Positions 8,012 to 16,827 of a stretch of 61,096 nt of DNA are shown one piece after another. A program made the translations under genes and the position numbers. Positions within the stretch are counted from its first letter, which is position 1. Each line of letters opens with the position of its first letter. The notes beneath the pieces are model-generated. The model ran no database searches. It was not told the origin of the DNA and worked only from the letters and a program-made list of their open reading frames with translations. The DNA is from CAZXEJ01 sp964639895 (GTDB taxonomy: Bacteria > Desulfobacterota_D > UBA1144 > Nemesobacterales > JADFKM01), in contig CAZXEJ010000007.1 in the NCBI GenBank assembly GCA_964639895.1, forward strand, positions 1 to 61,096, given 5' to 3'.

Positions 8012-8803
8012 TCAGCGGCCCAGCCTCTCGCGCAGGAAACGCAGCGCCTTCTCCCATGCGTCACGGGCGGCACGTTCGTCGTAGTATGCGCTCCTGGGGG
8101 TCGCGAAGCCGTCCCTCACCCCCCGATACACATAGATCTTTACGTCCTTGCCCATCGCAGCGGCCCTTCTGCCGAACTCCACCACCTCCCCTTTAATCGA
8201 GGGGTCGCTGTCGCCGTAGAAGGCTACGACCGAGGCCCGGAGCCGCTGAAGCACCTCCCGCTCGCGTATCAGGCCGCCGTAGTAAAGCACACAGGCCGCC
8301 ACCCCCGCATCTTTCACCGCGACGTCAAGGGCGTAGCTAGCCCCGAGCGACCAGCCCATCAAAGCCACCGCTTCCGCTCTTACCGAGGGGAGCGAGCGCA
8401 CGTAGGCTACCGCATCCCTGATGGCGCCTCTGGCCCGCGCCGGGTCAAGCTCCACCATGAGCCGCCGGGCACGGCCCTCGTCGTCGGGAACCCGGCCGCC
8501 GTAGAGATCGACGGCCAGGGCCACGAAACCCCGCCCGGCCAGGCGAGAGGTGAGTCCTCTGAGCCAGCCGTCAAGGCCCCAGACACCGTGCACAAGTACC
8601 ACGGCCGGGAAGGGGCCTCCTCCGGCAGGAAGCGCCAGGTAGCCGTCGAGGGGGGGACCTTCGGTGGTGGGGATCGTGACGTTCCTCGTGACAGGAGGCG
8701 GAAGCGACTTGCGGCCTCCGCATCCAGAATGGGCAACCATCGCGACCGCGGCCACAAGTACAAGGAACACGTGGAGGAAACGCCACGCAGGCGGCCGCGC
8801 CAT
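8012..8803 (-). CDS. dienelactone hydrolase-family alpha/beta hydrolase, probable lipoprotein
   Basis: A 263-residue alpha/beta hydrolase. A hydrophobic signal segment (residues 8-24) ends in HSGC, so Cys28 may be lipidated and the protein anchored in the envelope. The core shows AVVLVHGVWGLDGW, the nucleophile elbow GWSLG with Ser152 (not the Cys of classical dienelactone hydrolases) and FYGDSDPSI. Where family members have a catalytic His in a GHGF-type motif, this one reads GVRDGF, with Asp231 at the His position. Activity is therefore uncertain. A GTG at 8902 overlapping the pepF stop is an alternative start, but it would bury the signal peptide. Confidence 0.82.
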   Translation of the reverse strand: MARPPAWRFLHVFLVLVAAVAMVAHSGCGGRKSLPPPVTRNVTIPTTEGPPLDGYLALPAGGGPFPAVVLVHGVWGLDGWLRGLTSRLAGRGFVALAVDLYGGRVPDDEGRARRLMVELDPARARGAIRDAVAYVRSLPSVRAEAVALMGWSLGASYALDVAVKDAGVAACVLYYGGLIREREVLQRLRASVVAFYGDSDPSIKGEVVEFGRRAAAMGKDVKIYVYRGVRDGFATPRSAYYDERAARDAWEKALRFLRERLGR

Positions 8804-8898
8804 CGAAGTCGGAGGTAAGGAACAACCCATATGGCTCAACCCCTCGGCTCCCCAAGCACGCACATCGGTAAGAAGGCGCCTCTTCCACTCCTCCCAGC

Positions 8899-10713
8899 TC
8901 ACACCGAGCCGGCCAGCCGCTCCACCTCGACCACCATTTCAGCCACCAGGTCGAGCCCCCTCTGCCAGAAGAGCGGGTCGTCGATGTCGACTCCTACGGC
9001 GGCAAGCAGCGAGCGCGGCGACGCCGACCCGCCGGCGGCGAGCAACTCCAGGTACCGGGGGACGAACCGTTCGCCCTCACTCAGGTAGTTGCTGTAGAGG
9101 GCCATCACCAGGAGTTCGCCGAAACAGTACGCATAGCAGTAGAAGGGAGAGTGTATGAAGTGGGGTATGTACATCCACCACAGCGAGTAGTCTTCGGTGA
9201 GGGTGACGGAATCGCCGAACATCGCGGCGTTGGCCTCTCTCCAGATATCGCTTATCTCTTCGGCGGTAAGCTCCCCGCGGCCGCGCCGCAATGTGTGCAA
9301 GCGCTGCTCGAAACGGGTGAGAACGGCCTGACGGAAAACGGTGGCAAATATGTCCTCTATCTTGCCGCACAGAAGGGCCAGCCGCTCGCTGGGGCTCCGT
9401 CGCGTCTCCATGAGCTTGTGGAAGACCAGCATCTCGGCAAATACGCTTGCGGTCTCGGCCATCGTAAGGGGGGTGTGGCAAAGGAAATAGCCGCGGTCAC
9501 GTGCAAGGTACTGATGTACGCCATGGCCCAGCTCGTGAGCAAGTGTCATGACGTCTCTCAGCCGCCCCGTGTAGTTGAGAAAGACGTAGGGGTGGACGCT
9601 GGGGACGGTGCTGTGGCTGAAGGCACCGCTACGCTTGCCCCGTCTCAGCTCGGCGTCGATCCAGCGCTTGCTGAAGAAAAGGCCCGCCACTTCTGCCATC
9701 CGGGGGGAGAACTCCTCAAAGGCCGCCATAACCGTGCGCTTTGCTTCGTCGAAACCCACGTAAGAGGTATCTGCGTAAAGTGGAGCGTAACGGTCATAGT
9801 CGTAGAACCTCCTGAGTCCGAGCAACCGCCGCTTGACACGGTAGTAGCGCTCGACCAGCGTGTAGTTGCGCTCGGTCGTCGCAAGCAGCGCTTCGACCGT
9901 GGCCGCGTCGATCTCGTTCGAGAGGTTGCGCGACGCCATCGGGTCGGTATAGGAGCGGAGCCGGTCGTCGATGTAGTGATCCTGGACGAGGGTGTTGAAT
10001 ATGAAGGTGAGCACTCTCTGCTGGCTCCTAAGCCCCTTCGTAAGGGCACGCGCGGCCGCTTTTCTGAGGCGTCTGTCCGGGTCGTACAGCAGGGCCAGCA
10101 CCTCGGACTCCGTAAGCCTCTTCGGCCTTCCGTCCACGTAGAGCGGGAACTCGAGGTTGTTCATCACCTCGTCGAAGAGGCGCCGGAAGGCGCGGGCACC
10201 TGTGTTCTTCTTCTCTTCGAGCACCTTCTCCTCGGGCTCGGTAAGGATGTGGGGACGGAACTTGCGCTCCCTTTCTACGAAGTGACGGTAGCGAGCAAGT
10301 TGTGGTGACGCGAGCACTCTCTCCGCCGTCCCGTCGTCCATGGCGATAAGCTCCAGCTCGAAGAAGATGAGGTGTCTGCGCACCTCGGTGAGCCTCTCCT
10401 GCACTGATTGAAGGAACGCCCCGCGGCGCGGGTCGGAAGTGTCGGACGCAAACAGAAGATGGGCGTAGGAAGATACCCGGCCCAGCCGCTCCTGCAGCGA
10501 TTCCAGCTCCTCAAGCGCCAGCCTGAGTGTAGCAGGCTTGAGCGACGGGACGTTTATCCTGCCCCGGTAGCGCTCCTCGAAGCGCCGGGCATCGGCGAGA
10601 GCCCGCTTGAGGTCTCTCTCTATGCGGGGGTCGTCGATCGAGCCGTAAAGGTCGGATAGATCCCACACTACACCTTCGGCTCCCCCCTCTCTAGATGCCT
10701 TCGTCACACCCAT
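8899..10713 (-). CDS. pepF: oligoendopeptidase F, M3B metallopeptidase
   Basis: A 604-residue cytosolic zinc peptidase that cuts short peptides. The M3 motif HELGHGVHQY supplies two zinc ligands and the catalytic Glu; the third ligand is the Glu in ETASVFAEML about 25 residues later. The C-terminal segment SPFYCYAYCFGELLVMALY is typical of the family. No signal peptide is seen. The start at 10713 follows GGAGGGAGAGG. It is upstream of the hydrolase gene on the same strand. Confidence 0.95.
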   Translation of the reverse strand: MGVTKASREGGAEGVVWDLSDLYGSIDDPRIERDLKRALADARRFEERYRGRINVPSLKPATLRLALEELESLQERLGRVSSYAHLLFASDTSDPRRGAFLQSVQERLTEVRRHLIFFELELIAMDDGTAERVLASPQLARYRHFVERERKFRPHILTEPEEKVLEEKKNTGARAFRRLFDEVMNNLEFPLYVDGRPKRLTESEVLALLYDPDRRLRKAAARALTKGLRSQQRVLTFIFNTLVQDHYIDDRLRSYTDPMASRNLSNEIDAATVEALLATTERNYTLVERYYRVKRRLLGLRRFYDYDRYAPLYADTSYVGFDEAKRTVMAAFEEFSPRMAEVAGLFFSKRWIDAELRRGKRSGAFSHSTVPSVHPYVFLNYTGRLRDVMTLAHELGHGVHQYLARDRGYFLCHTPLTMAETASVFAEMLVFHKLMETRRSPSERLALLCGKIEDIFATVFRQAVLTRFEQRLHTLRRGRGELTAEEISDIWREANAAMFGDSVTLTEDYSLWWMYIPHFIHSPFYCYAYCFGELLVMALYSNYLSEGERFVPRYLELLAAGGSASPRSLLAAVGVDIDDPLFWQRGLDLVAEMVVEVERLAGSV

Positions 10714-10868
10714 TCGCCTCTCCCTCCAAGCTTAGAAGCCAGCTACAACGGGGCAACCGCTTTGAGCTCACGCAGGGCGGTAGCCGACGGAAGAGCAAGC
10801 TCTCCTGCAGCGCCGGACACCGTACCACAGCGAGCCAACCGCTGCCGCTCCCTGCCCCCACACGCTCC

Positions 10869-11327
10869 CTAGGACTTGGAGAGCTCCTCCTTTACCACCC
10901 TGCTCACCACCCTCCCCTCCGCCCTGCCAGCCACCTTGGGCATGAGCTCCTTCATCACCTTGCCCATGTCCTTCACACTCCCAGCGCCCACGGCAGTGAT
11001 GACCTCCCTTGCCAGCGCCCTTATCTCGTCCTCGTCCATCTGCTCGGGCAGGTACTGTTGCAGAACGGCTATCTCCTCTTCCTCCTTGCGGGCCAAATCG
11101 TCCCTGCCTCCCCGGGCGTACTGCTCGGCGGCATCGCGCCTCTTCTTTATCTCGGACGACAACACCCCCCAGACCTCCTCGTCCGTAAGGCCGGCGTCGG
11201 CCTTCTTGAGCTCGATCTCCTTGTTCTTGATGGCTGCCATCACCATTCTCAGCGCCGAAAGCCGCTCCTTGTCACCCTCGCGGAGGGCGGCCTTCATGTC
11301 CTGCTGTATCCGCTCTTTTACTCCCAT
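10869..11327 (-). CDS. yqeY: GatB/YqeY-family protein
   Basis: A 152-residue YqeY-like protein whose helical C-terminal half resembles the tail domain of GatB, the amidotransferase that repairs mischarged tRNAs. Signs are the start MGVKERIQQDMKAALREGDKERLSALRM, the YLPEQMDEDEI segment, and GSVKDMGKVMKELMPKVAGRAEG. The start at 11327 has GAGGTGAT upstream. The role is not established; the link to tRNA amidotransfer or translation is by homology only. It is divergent from hpf. Confidence 0.93.
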   Translation of the reverse strand: MGVKERIQQDMKAALREGDKERLSALRMVMAAIKNKEIELKKADAGLTDEEVWGVLSSEIKKRRDAAEQYARGGRDDLARKEEEEIAVLQQYLPEQMDEDEIRALAREVITAVGAGSVKDMGKVMKELMPKVAGRAEGRVVSRVVKEELSKS

Positions 11328-11452
11328 GTCACGATCACCTCACACAAGTCCCGTCTCCACGCCCCCCCTCTACACCGGCCGTACGGCACCCATTACATGA
11401 TAGAGGAAAACCACACCGCCTTCAACACGCCCCCGATGCACGGAGAGCCACC

Positions 11453-11552
11453 TCGTCTGCAGCACCTCTCGGCCGGCCGCCTCTCGCAAAGGAGCACGCA
11501 GAAATGTTATAATTTCATCAGGGAGACGTCGTCTAAAGGGTGCTGCAGACGA
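11453..11552. repeat. 14-bp inverted repeat flanking a TATAAT box between yqeY and hpf
   Basis: TCGTCTGCAGCACC at 11453-11466 is repeated exactly in inverted orientation at 11539-11552, 72 bases apart. Between them lies TATAAT at 11508-11513 without a convincing -35 element. The arrangement could be a looped operator or a long hairpin in an hpf leader RNA. Confidence 0.55.
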
Positions 11553-11753
11553 TAACGTCAAGTCCATTCGACGCAAGGAACTCGAAACATCCGGACCAGT
11601 GATGCACAGACCGCTTGCAGCCGCAAGTTTCTACCCGCACACCAAATGACGCCGTCCATGGGCGGCTGTGTCGTGGTAGGTCAGCAGGGGGGCCTCCCTC
11701 CCGCGGCTGCTCCGGTCCTGAACGCGAAGATGAGAAAACCCGGGAGGTGAACC

Positions 11754-12320
11754 ATGAAACTCGACCTCGTTGCAAAGGGAATGGAGGTATCCGATCAGCT
11801 CAGAGAGTACGTGGAGCACAAGCTCAGAGGGTTCGACAGACACCTCAAGGAAGTGGGTGAGGGCGAGGTGAACGTAGTGGTCACATTCACGGTGGAGCAG
11901 CACCGCAGCAGGCAAAGGGTGGACATCGACGTCTATCTCAAGACACCGGGCGGAGGCGCACTGCACGCCTGGGAAGAGAGCAACGACATATACAAGTCGC
12001 TCGAGTTCGCCATAGACGACATCGAGCGCCAGCTAAACAGGCTCAAGGAAAGAAGACTCGAGCAGAGGCGGCAGATACAACGGCACAAGGTGAGGGAAAA
12101 AGGTGGTGGCGATTCCTACTCCTCGGATGGCGATGAGGCAGAGCGCGAATTGTACGTGATGGAAGAGCTTCCTGTGAAGAAACCGATGAGCCTCGAGGAC
12201 GCTTCCGTCATACTGGAGAGCGAGGGCAGGTACTTCCTGCCCTTCATAAACGCAGCCACGGGGGAGTTGAACGTAATCTACAGGAAAAAGAACGGAAACT
12301 ACGGCGTCATAGCACCCTAG
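11754..12320 (+). CDS. hpf: long ribosome hibernation promoting factor HPF
   Basis: Long HPF dimerises 70S ribosomes into inactive 100S particles in stationary phase. The 188-residue protein has the S30AE domain first (MKLDLVAKGMEVSDQLREYVEHKL; DVYLKTPGG; DDIERQLNRLKER), then a charged linker. The C-terminal dimerisation domain (VKKPMSLEDASVILES; YFLPFINAATGELNVIYRKKNGNYGVI) follows. The start is set by GGGAGGTGAACC before the ATG. It is a single gene here, divergent from yqeY; no rpoN gene is next to it. Confidence 0.96.
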   Translation: MKLDLVAKGMEVSDQLREYVEHKLRGFDRHLKEVGEGEVNVVVTFTVEQHRSRQRVDIDVYLKTPGGGALHAWEESNDIYKSLEFAIDDIERQLNRLKERRLEQRRQIQRHKVREKGGGDSYSSDGDEAERELYVMEELPVKKPMSLEDASVILESEGRYFLPFINAATGELNVIYRKKNGNYGVIAP

Positions 12321-12356
12321 CGCCGGGCCGCCCACTTGTCTGTACAGCCGTCTTCC

Positions 12357-12387
12357 GCACCATCCGCACCGCGAGGGCGGATGGTGC
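12357..12387 (+). repeat. 11-bp hairpin downstream of hpf
   Basis: GCACCATCCGC (12357-12367) pairs perfectly with GCGGATGGTGC (12377-12387) across a 9-base loop, 36 bases after the hpf stop. No T-run follows. It may stabilise the 3' end of the mRNA or mark a Rho-assisted stop. Confidence 0.55.
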
Positions 12388-12759
12388 TGCCGTCTGAGGG
12401 CGGGCTTCGGGCCCGGAGCAACGTGCTGACCCGCCTATCCCGTCAGCGGCAATAGGGGCCCGTGAAAATGTCCTCCTGGATAGGACTCCGCCGCGGCGGC
12501 GCCCATTCATCCCGCCGGATTAGACCGGCATTGTACGAAACCTCAGCCAATGCCCACGAGACCGACGATTCCACGCTGAAACCTGCACCCCGTTGAGTCA
12601 GCAGGGGTGGCCGGAAGCCCCCGGATACCTGCCGCGACACACCCTTACAGCACGAGCGCATAGGATTCGGGACTCGGCGGGGTTTGAACGTCACCCCCCA
12701 ACCACGTGCACACTCTCCCCTCACCCACACGCAGTCACCGGCGTCAGCGGGCAGTGGCC
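12388..12759. other. spacer between hpf and the phosphotransferase gene
   Basis: A 372-base stretch between convergent genes. I see no coding frame with family motifs and no tRNA; it contains several short GC hairpins only. Confidence 0.5.
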
Positions 12760-13461
12760 TCAGCGCCGCTTTGCTCCGCCCGAGTCGAGTGCCCTCATCA
12801 CATGCAGCGTGCGCTGGACGGCGGTGGCGGCTGAGAAGACCAAGATTAGCAGCAGGGCACCCTTGAGAACCACGTCCTCCACTCCCACGCCCAGGGCCCT
12901 TGCAGCCAAGTTTCCGAACGGATTGAACACCGCCGCCACTCCCAGATATACGATCCTCTCCGGCCGCTGCATCATGCCTATATCGCATCGTATACCGAGC
13001 CCCTCGGCGCGGGCACGCGTGTAGCTCACCATGGTGGAAGCGGCGACGAGCAGAAAGACGACGTAGAGGAAAAGCCCGTCCCGGAAGTACCCAAGCAGAC
13101 CGAGGAAGACCAGCACCTCGGCCACCCTGTCGAGCGTGGAATCGAAGAATGCACCCCGCGGCGTGGCAAGTCCCTGTGCCCGGGCGACACGGCCGTCCAA
13201 CATGTCGAAGGTCGATCCGGCCAGGAGAACCACACCGCCCACGAACGTCCAGCCGCAGTAGAACAACAAACCGGCCAGAGCGGAGACGACGAGCGACGTC
13301 ACCGTAAGCGCATTCGGATGGACACGGCGTGCGATGAGGAAATCCTCGACGGGACGCATCAGAACGATCCAGCCGTTCTTGAGCTCGCCGCCCAGGAAGC
13401 CGGACGCCGGGGGGGGCTTGCCCTCCTTGGCTCTATCGGTCACTTCCTTGGGAACACTCAT
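12760..13461 (-). CDS. CDP-alcohol phosphatidyltransferase family membrane protein
   Basis: A 233-residue integral membrane enzyme that would move a phosphatidyl group from a CDP-lipid to an alcohol to make phospholipid. The complete catalytic signature DMLDGRVAR, then GAFFDSTLDR, gives all the conserved Asp residues. Several hydrophobic helices follow (around 50-75, 85-100, 115-150, 170-230). The substrate (inositol phosphate, glycerol phosphate or other) cannot be told from sequence. The start at 13461 is preceded by GAGGTGG; a TATAAT box is seen about 35 bases upstream. Confidence 0.88.
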   Translation of the reverse strand: MSVPKEVTDRAKEGKPPPASGFLGGELKNGWIVLMRPVEDFLIARRVHPNALTVTSLVVSALAGLLFYCGWTFVGGVVLLAGSTFDMLDGRVARAQGLATPRGAFFDSTLDRVAEVLVFLGLLGYFRDGLFLYVVFLLVAASTMVSYTRARAEGLGIRCDIGMMQRPERIVYLGVAAVFNPFGNLAARALGVGVEDVVLKGALLLILVFSAATAVQRTLHVMRALDSGGAKRR

Positions 13462-13647
13462 CGCACCACCTCGGGGGGCCGTCAGGCAATAGAATTATAA
13501 CACCTCGCCCCACGGCGGGTGCCGTCCCCTCCGTGGAGAACGAGGCTCGGGCCCGCCGCAACGGTACTGCGGCAGGTCACGAACCCGGCTCGCGAACGGC
13601 CGCTCCAACAGCGCACAAAACCGTACGCGTAACCAAGCGTGGGGAAA

Positions 13648-14325
13648 TCACTTGTTCACAGTGACATATATCTCTTTGACCAGAGGCTCCCGCGAGCGGA
13701 GGATTTCTCCGTACCGTTTGGCCTCCTGTCTGGTGGCGAAGGTTCCGACCCTGACCCTGTACCACGTTCCCTTGCCCTCGATCGTGGCCTTGGTCACGAA
13801 GGCCGGATAGCCGCGCGAGAGCAGACTCTGGGCGAGCATCGAAGCGACACGTTCGTTGCCGAAAGAGGCAACCTGTACGGTGTAGCGGCCGCGGGCGGTG
13901 ATCCTGGGCAACGCGGCGACCTTGCGGGGTCTGGGAGAAGGCTTCGGCTTGACCACGGCGGCACGGGGCGTGGGTGTGGGCAGGGCCGCCTCTTCGAGCT
14001 TCAACGTAGGCTCGACGGTGGGAGGTGTTTCCCGGTAAAGGGGCGCGGGGGACGGCTTGGCGGGCAGTCTCTCGACGAGAAGCTCACCCTTCTCCTCAGG
14101 TGCGGGCGGAGTCGGGACCACGGGTGCCGTTTTCTCCACCACGCCCGCAGGACGAGGCCGCTCAATCCCCTTTCTCTCCATCTCGGGGATCTCCGGCGTG
14201 ACGACCACGCTCTCTCCCGGCACACCCATCTGCTTGCCCAGATAGATACCGAAGGCGAAAGCAGCCACGAAAACAACCACGAACCCCACGAACAGCGGTA
14301 TACGGCCGCCTCCCTTGTCACTCAT
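13648..14325 (-). CDS. SPOR-domain protein with N-terminal membrane anchor
   Basis: A 225-residue protein with a cytoplasmic start, one membrane helix (about residues 10-28), a Pro/Ala-rich periplasmic linker (60-145), and a C-terminal SPOR domain beginning YTVQVASFGNERVA and including GTWYRVRVGTFATRQEAKRY. SPOR domains bind denuded glycan strands at the division septum. It follows argS by 3 bases, as in many Gram-negative bacteria, so they are cotranscribed. The FtsN-like layout suggests a division role, but the essential FtsN segment is not recognisable. Confidence 0.9.
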   Translation of the reverse strand: MSDKGGGRIPLFVGFVVVFVAAFAFGIYLGKQMGVPGESVVVTPEIPEMERKGIERPRPAGVVEKTAPVVPTPPAPEEKGELLVERLPAKPSPAPLYRETPPTVEPTLKLEEAALPTPTPRAAVVKPKPSPRPRKVAALPRITARGRYTVQVASFGNERVASMLAQSLLSRGYPAFVTKATIEGKGTWYRVRVGTFATRQEAKRYGEILRSREPLVKEIYVTVNK

Positions 14326-14328
14326 GGT

Positions 14329-15993
14329 TCACATCCTGTCGGGCACGGAAACCCCCAGTACTTTGAGACCGTTCCTGATGACGTGCTGCACGCAGTCGAT
14401 GAAAAACAGCCTGGCCCGGGTGAGTCTGTCGTCCTCTGTGATTATCCTAACCCTATTGTAATAGACATGAAAATCCGATGCAACATCGAGCAGGTAATAG
14501 ACCACCTTGTGCGGAGCCAGCGCACTGGCGCTCTCGTCGATGACCTCGGGGAATGCCAGCAGCTTCTTCGTAAGAGCCACCTCCATGGGGTCGCTCAGCA
14601 GGGCGGTCTCACCACCTTCGGCCCCGATCCCCCGCTCGGCGGCCTTTCTCTTGATGCTGTTTATACGGGCATTGGCGTATTGCACATAGTAGACCGGGTT
14701 CTCACTAGACTGTTCCTTTGCCAGCTCGAGGTCGAAATCGAGATGGGTGTCGGCGCTGCGCATCAGGAGGAAGAACCGCATCACGTCGCTGCCCACTTCG
14801 GCCATGACGTCGTTCATCGTGACGAAGCTGCCGGCACGCTTTGACATCTTGACTTCCTCGCCTCGGCGCATGAGCCTTACGAACTGAATCAACACGACGC
14901 GCAACCTGTCGTCGTCCACACCAAGGGCCTTGAGGGCGGCCTTAAGACGCGTCACGTGGCTGTGGTGGTCGGCCCCCCACACGTTGACCAACGTATCGAA
15001 TCCCCGCCGCACCTTGTCAAGGTGGTAGGCGATGTCGTTGAGGAAGTAGGTGTGGGAACCGTCGCTCTTTATCAGCACCCAGTCCTGGGAATCGCCGTAG
15101 TCGGTGGCCTTGAACCACACGGCGCCGTCCTTGGCGTACGTGGCCCCCTTGGCCGCCAGCACCTCAAGCACCTCACCTACACGACTTCCGCCGCCCGCAG
15201 GGCCGGCGACCAGATCCCGCTTCTCGCTGTACCAGACGTCGAACTCCACACCGAACGTGTGCAGCGTCTCCTTAATGGCGTCCAGCAGGCGGTCCTTGGC
15301 GTATTCGGCAAGCTCCTCGACTGCTGCATTCTCGTCCATCTCAAGATAGCGCTCACCCCACTTCTGGCGCACCTCCTCGGCCAGGGTGACGACGTAGTCG
15401 CCCATGTAGCCGTCCTCGGGCATGGTGGCCTCCCTTCCGAAAAGCTGCAGGTAGCGGGCGTAGACGGAGCGGCCCAGCATCTCCACCTGGCGGCCGGCGT
15501 CGTTGATGTAGAACTCTCTCGTCACCTCATAGCCCACGGCCTCGAGCAGATTGGCCACGGCGTCTCCCACGGCGGCGTTGCGGGCGTGACCCATGTGGAG
15601 GTAGCCCGTCGGGTTGGCGCTTACGAACTCGACCAGCACGCGCCGCCCCTCTCCGTAGCGGGAGCGGCCGTAGCGCTCGCCCTCAGACCGTATAGTGGCG
15701 AGGGCGGAGGTGATGGCGCTCTCGCGCACGAAGAAGTTTATGAATCCAGGTCCCTGGACCTCGACGGCCTTGAACAGATCCCCCCCCGCGCGCTCGAGCT
15801 CACCAGCCAGTCGCTCGGCCAATCGGCGCGACTCCATGCCGGCGCGCTTGGCGAGCACCATGGCCGCGTTGGTCGTGTAGTCGCCGAACTCGGCCCTCTT
15901 TGGCACATCGACCTCGATCGCCGAGGCGGAAACGTCGTCCAGCCCCAACCCGTCGAGGGCCTTCTTGAGGACGGTTCTTATGGCCTCTTTCAT
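14329..15993 (-). CDS. argS: arginyl-tRNA synthetase
   Basis: A class I synthetase of 554 residues that charges tRNA-Arg. An N-terminal Add-1 type domain (about 1-100) is followed by the HIGH motif as GYLHMGHARNAAVGD, the KMSK motif as VKMSKRAGSFVTMND, and the helical anticodon domain ending VCVPDRM-like. ArgS enzymes often lack a canonical KMSK, so its presence here is of note. I use the ATG at 15993; a TTG six codons upstream is less likely. It sits between a histidine phosphatase and the SPOR gene. A tRNA-Arg gene lies at 55.5 kb. Confidence 0.96.
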   Translation of the reverse strand: MKEAIRTVLKKALDGLGLDDVSASAIEVDVPKRAEFGDYTTNAAMVLAKRAGMESRRLAERLAGELERAGGDLFKAVEVQGPGFINFFVRESAITSALATIRSEGERYGRSRYGEGRRVLVEFVSANPTGYLHMGHARNAAVGDAVANLLEAVGYEVTREFYINDAGRQVEMLGRSVYARYLQLFGREATMPEDGYMGDYVVTLAEEVRQKWGERYLEMDENAAVEELAEYAKDRLLDAIKETLHTFGVEFDVWYSEKRDLVAGPAGGGSRVGEVLEVLAAKGATYAKDGAVWFKATDYGDSQDWVLIKSDGSHTYFLNDIAYHLDKVRRGFDTLVNVWGADHHSHVTRLKAALKALGVDDDRLRVVLIQFVRLMRRGEEVKMSKRAGSFVTMNDVMAEVGSDVMRFFLLMRSADTHLDFDLELAKEQSSENPVYYVQYANARINSIKRKAAERGIGAEGGETALLSDPMEVALTKKLLAFPEVIDESASALAPHKVVYYLLDVASDFHVYYNRVRIITEDDRLTRARLFFIDCVQHVIRNGLKVLGVSVPDRM

Positions 15994-16091
15994 GGGGGAA
16001 AAGTTACCCAATGGGTGGTGCCTTTACAACCGCTTCCAGCCGCGCGTACCCCCATCGCGGAAGGCCGGTGCCATACCTGGCGCACGTCCGC

Positions 16092-16706
16092 TCAGCCCCC
16101 CATCCCCGCAAGGTGTGAGACGTCGTTCATCACCACCACTTCGAACCCACGGGGCCCGCAGCGGAGCACCGATCTCGACGCCACGGCGAGCCGGATGTTT
16201 ACGAACTCCAACAGCGGCAGCCCCAGCAGGCCGCACAGGAGGGACGAGAGGGCGAGCTGGTGGCTTACGACGGCCACTCGACCGCCCGCGTGCTGCTTGA
16301 GGATCTCGTCCACCACCTGCAGCATCCGCCCCTGGACCTCGAGCAGCGTCTCGCCGCCGGGAATCCTCACCACCTCGGGGGCGGAACGCCACCTGCGGAG
16401 AAAATCGGCGTGGCTGCGCTTTATCTCTTCGTAACGCAACCCCTCGAAACGGCCCTGGTCCATCTCCCTCAACCGCCGATCGGCCACCGGCTCGAGCCCA
16501 TGGGGGGCTGCAACCTCGCGCGCGGTCTCGACGGCGCGCCTGAGGTCGCTGGTGTAGACGGCACTCAAGGGCGTGGCGCTGAGGGAGAGTGCGACCCTCC
16601 TGGCCTGTTCCCTACCGCATCCACTGAGCGGCAGGTCGGCCACGCCCTGGCACCTGCCGGTACTGTTCCACTCCGTCTCGGCGTGGCGTACGAGTATGAG
16701 CTCCAT
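16092..16706 (-). CDS. histidine phosphatase (phosphoglycerate mutase-like) family protein
   Basis: A 204-residue branch-1 histidine phosphatase. The catalytic phospho-His lies in LVRHAETEWN; the second Arg is in YTSDLRRAVETA, the Glu in LREMDQGRFEG, and the second His in VVSHQLALSSLL. The pattern fits alpha-ribazole phosphatase (CobC) or a general phosphatase; without cobalamin genes nearby I do not choose. Start ATG at 16706 gives the usual MELILVRH opening. It lies between argS and tolA on the same strand. Confidence 0.9.
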   Translation of the reverse strand: MELILVRHAETEWNSTGRCQGVADLPLSGCGREQARRVALSLSATPLSAVYTSDLRRAVETAREVAAPHGLEPVADRRLREMDQGRFEGLRYEEIKRSHADFLRRWRSAPEVVRIPGGETLLEVQGRMLQVVDEILKQHAGGRVAVVSHQLALSSLLCGLLGLPLLEFVNIRLAVASRSVLRCGPRGFEVVVMNDVSHLAGMGG

Positions 16707-16827
16707 CGGTCGTCCTCCGGCCGTCACTACGACCGCCGGTGCCACCGCCGGGACAAGCGCAGCGGCGGACAGCGGCCCGGCACTTCCCGCCCCTGAGAGG
16801 CGCCGCGGCGACCCTTCGGTCCAGGCT

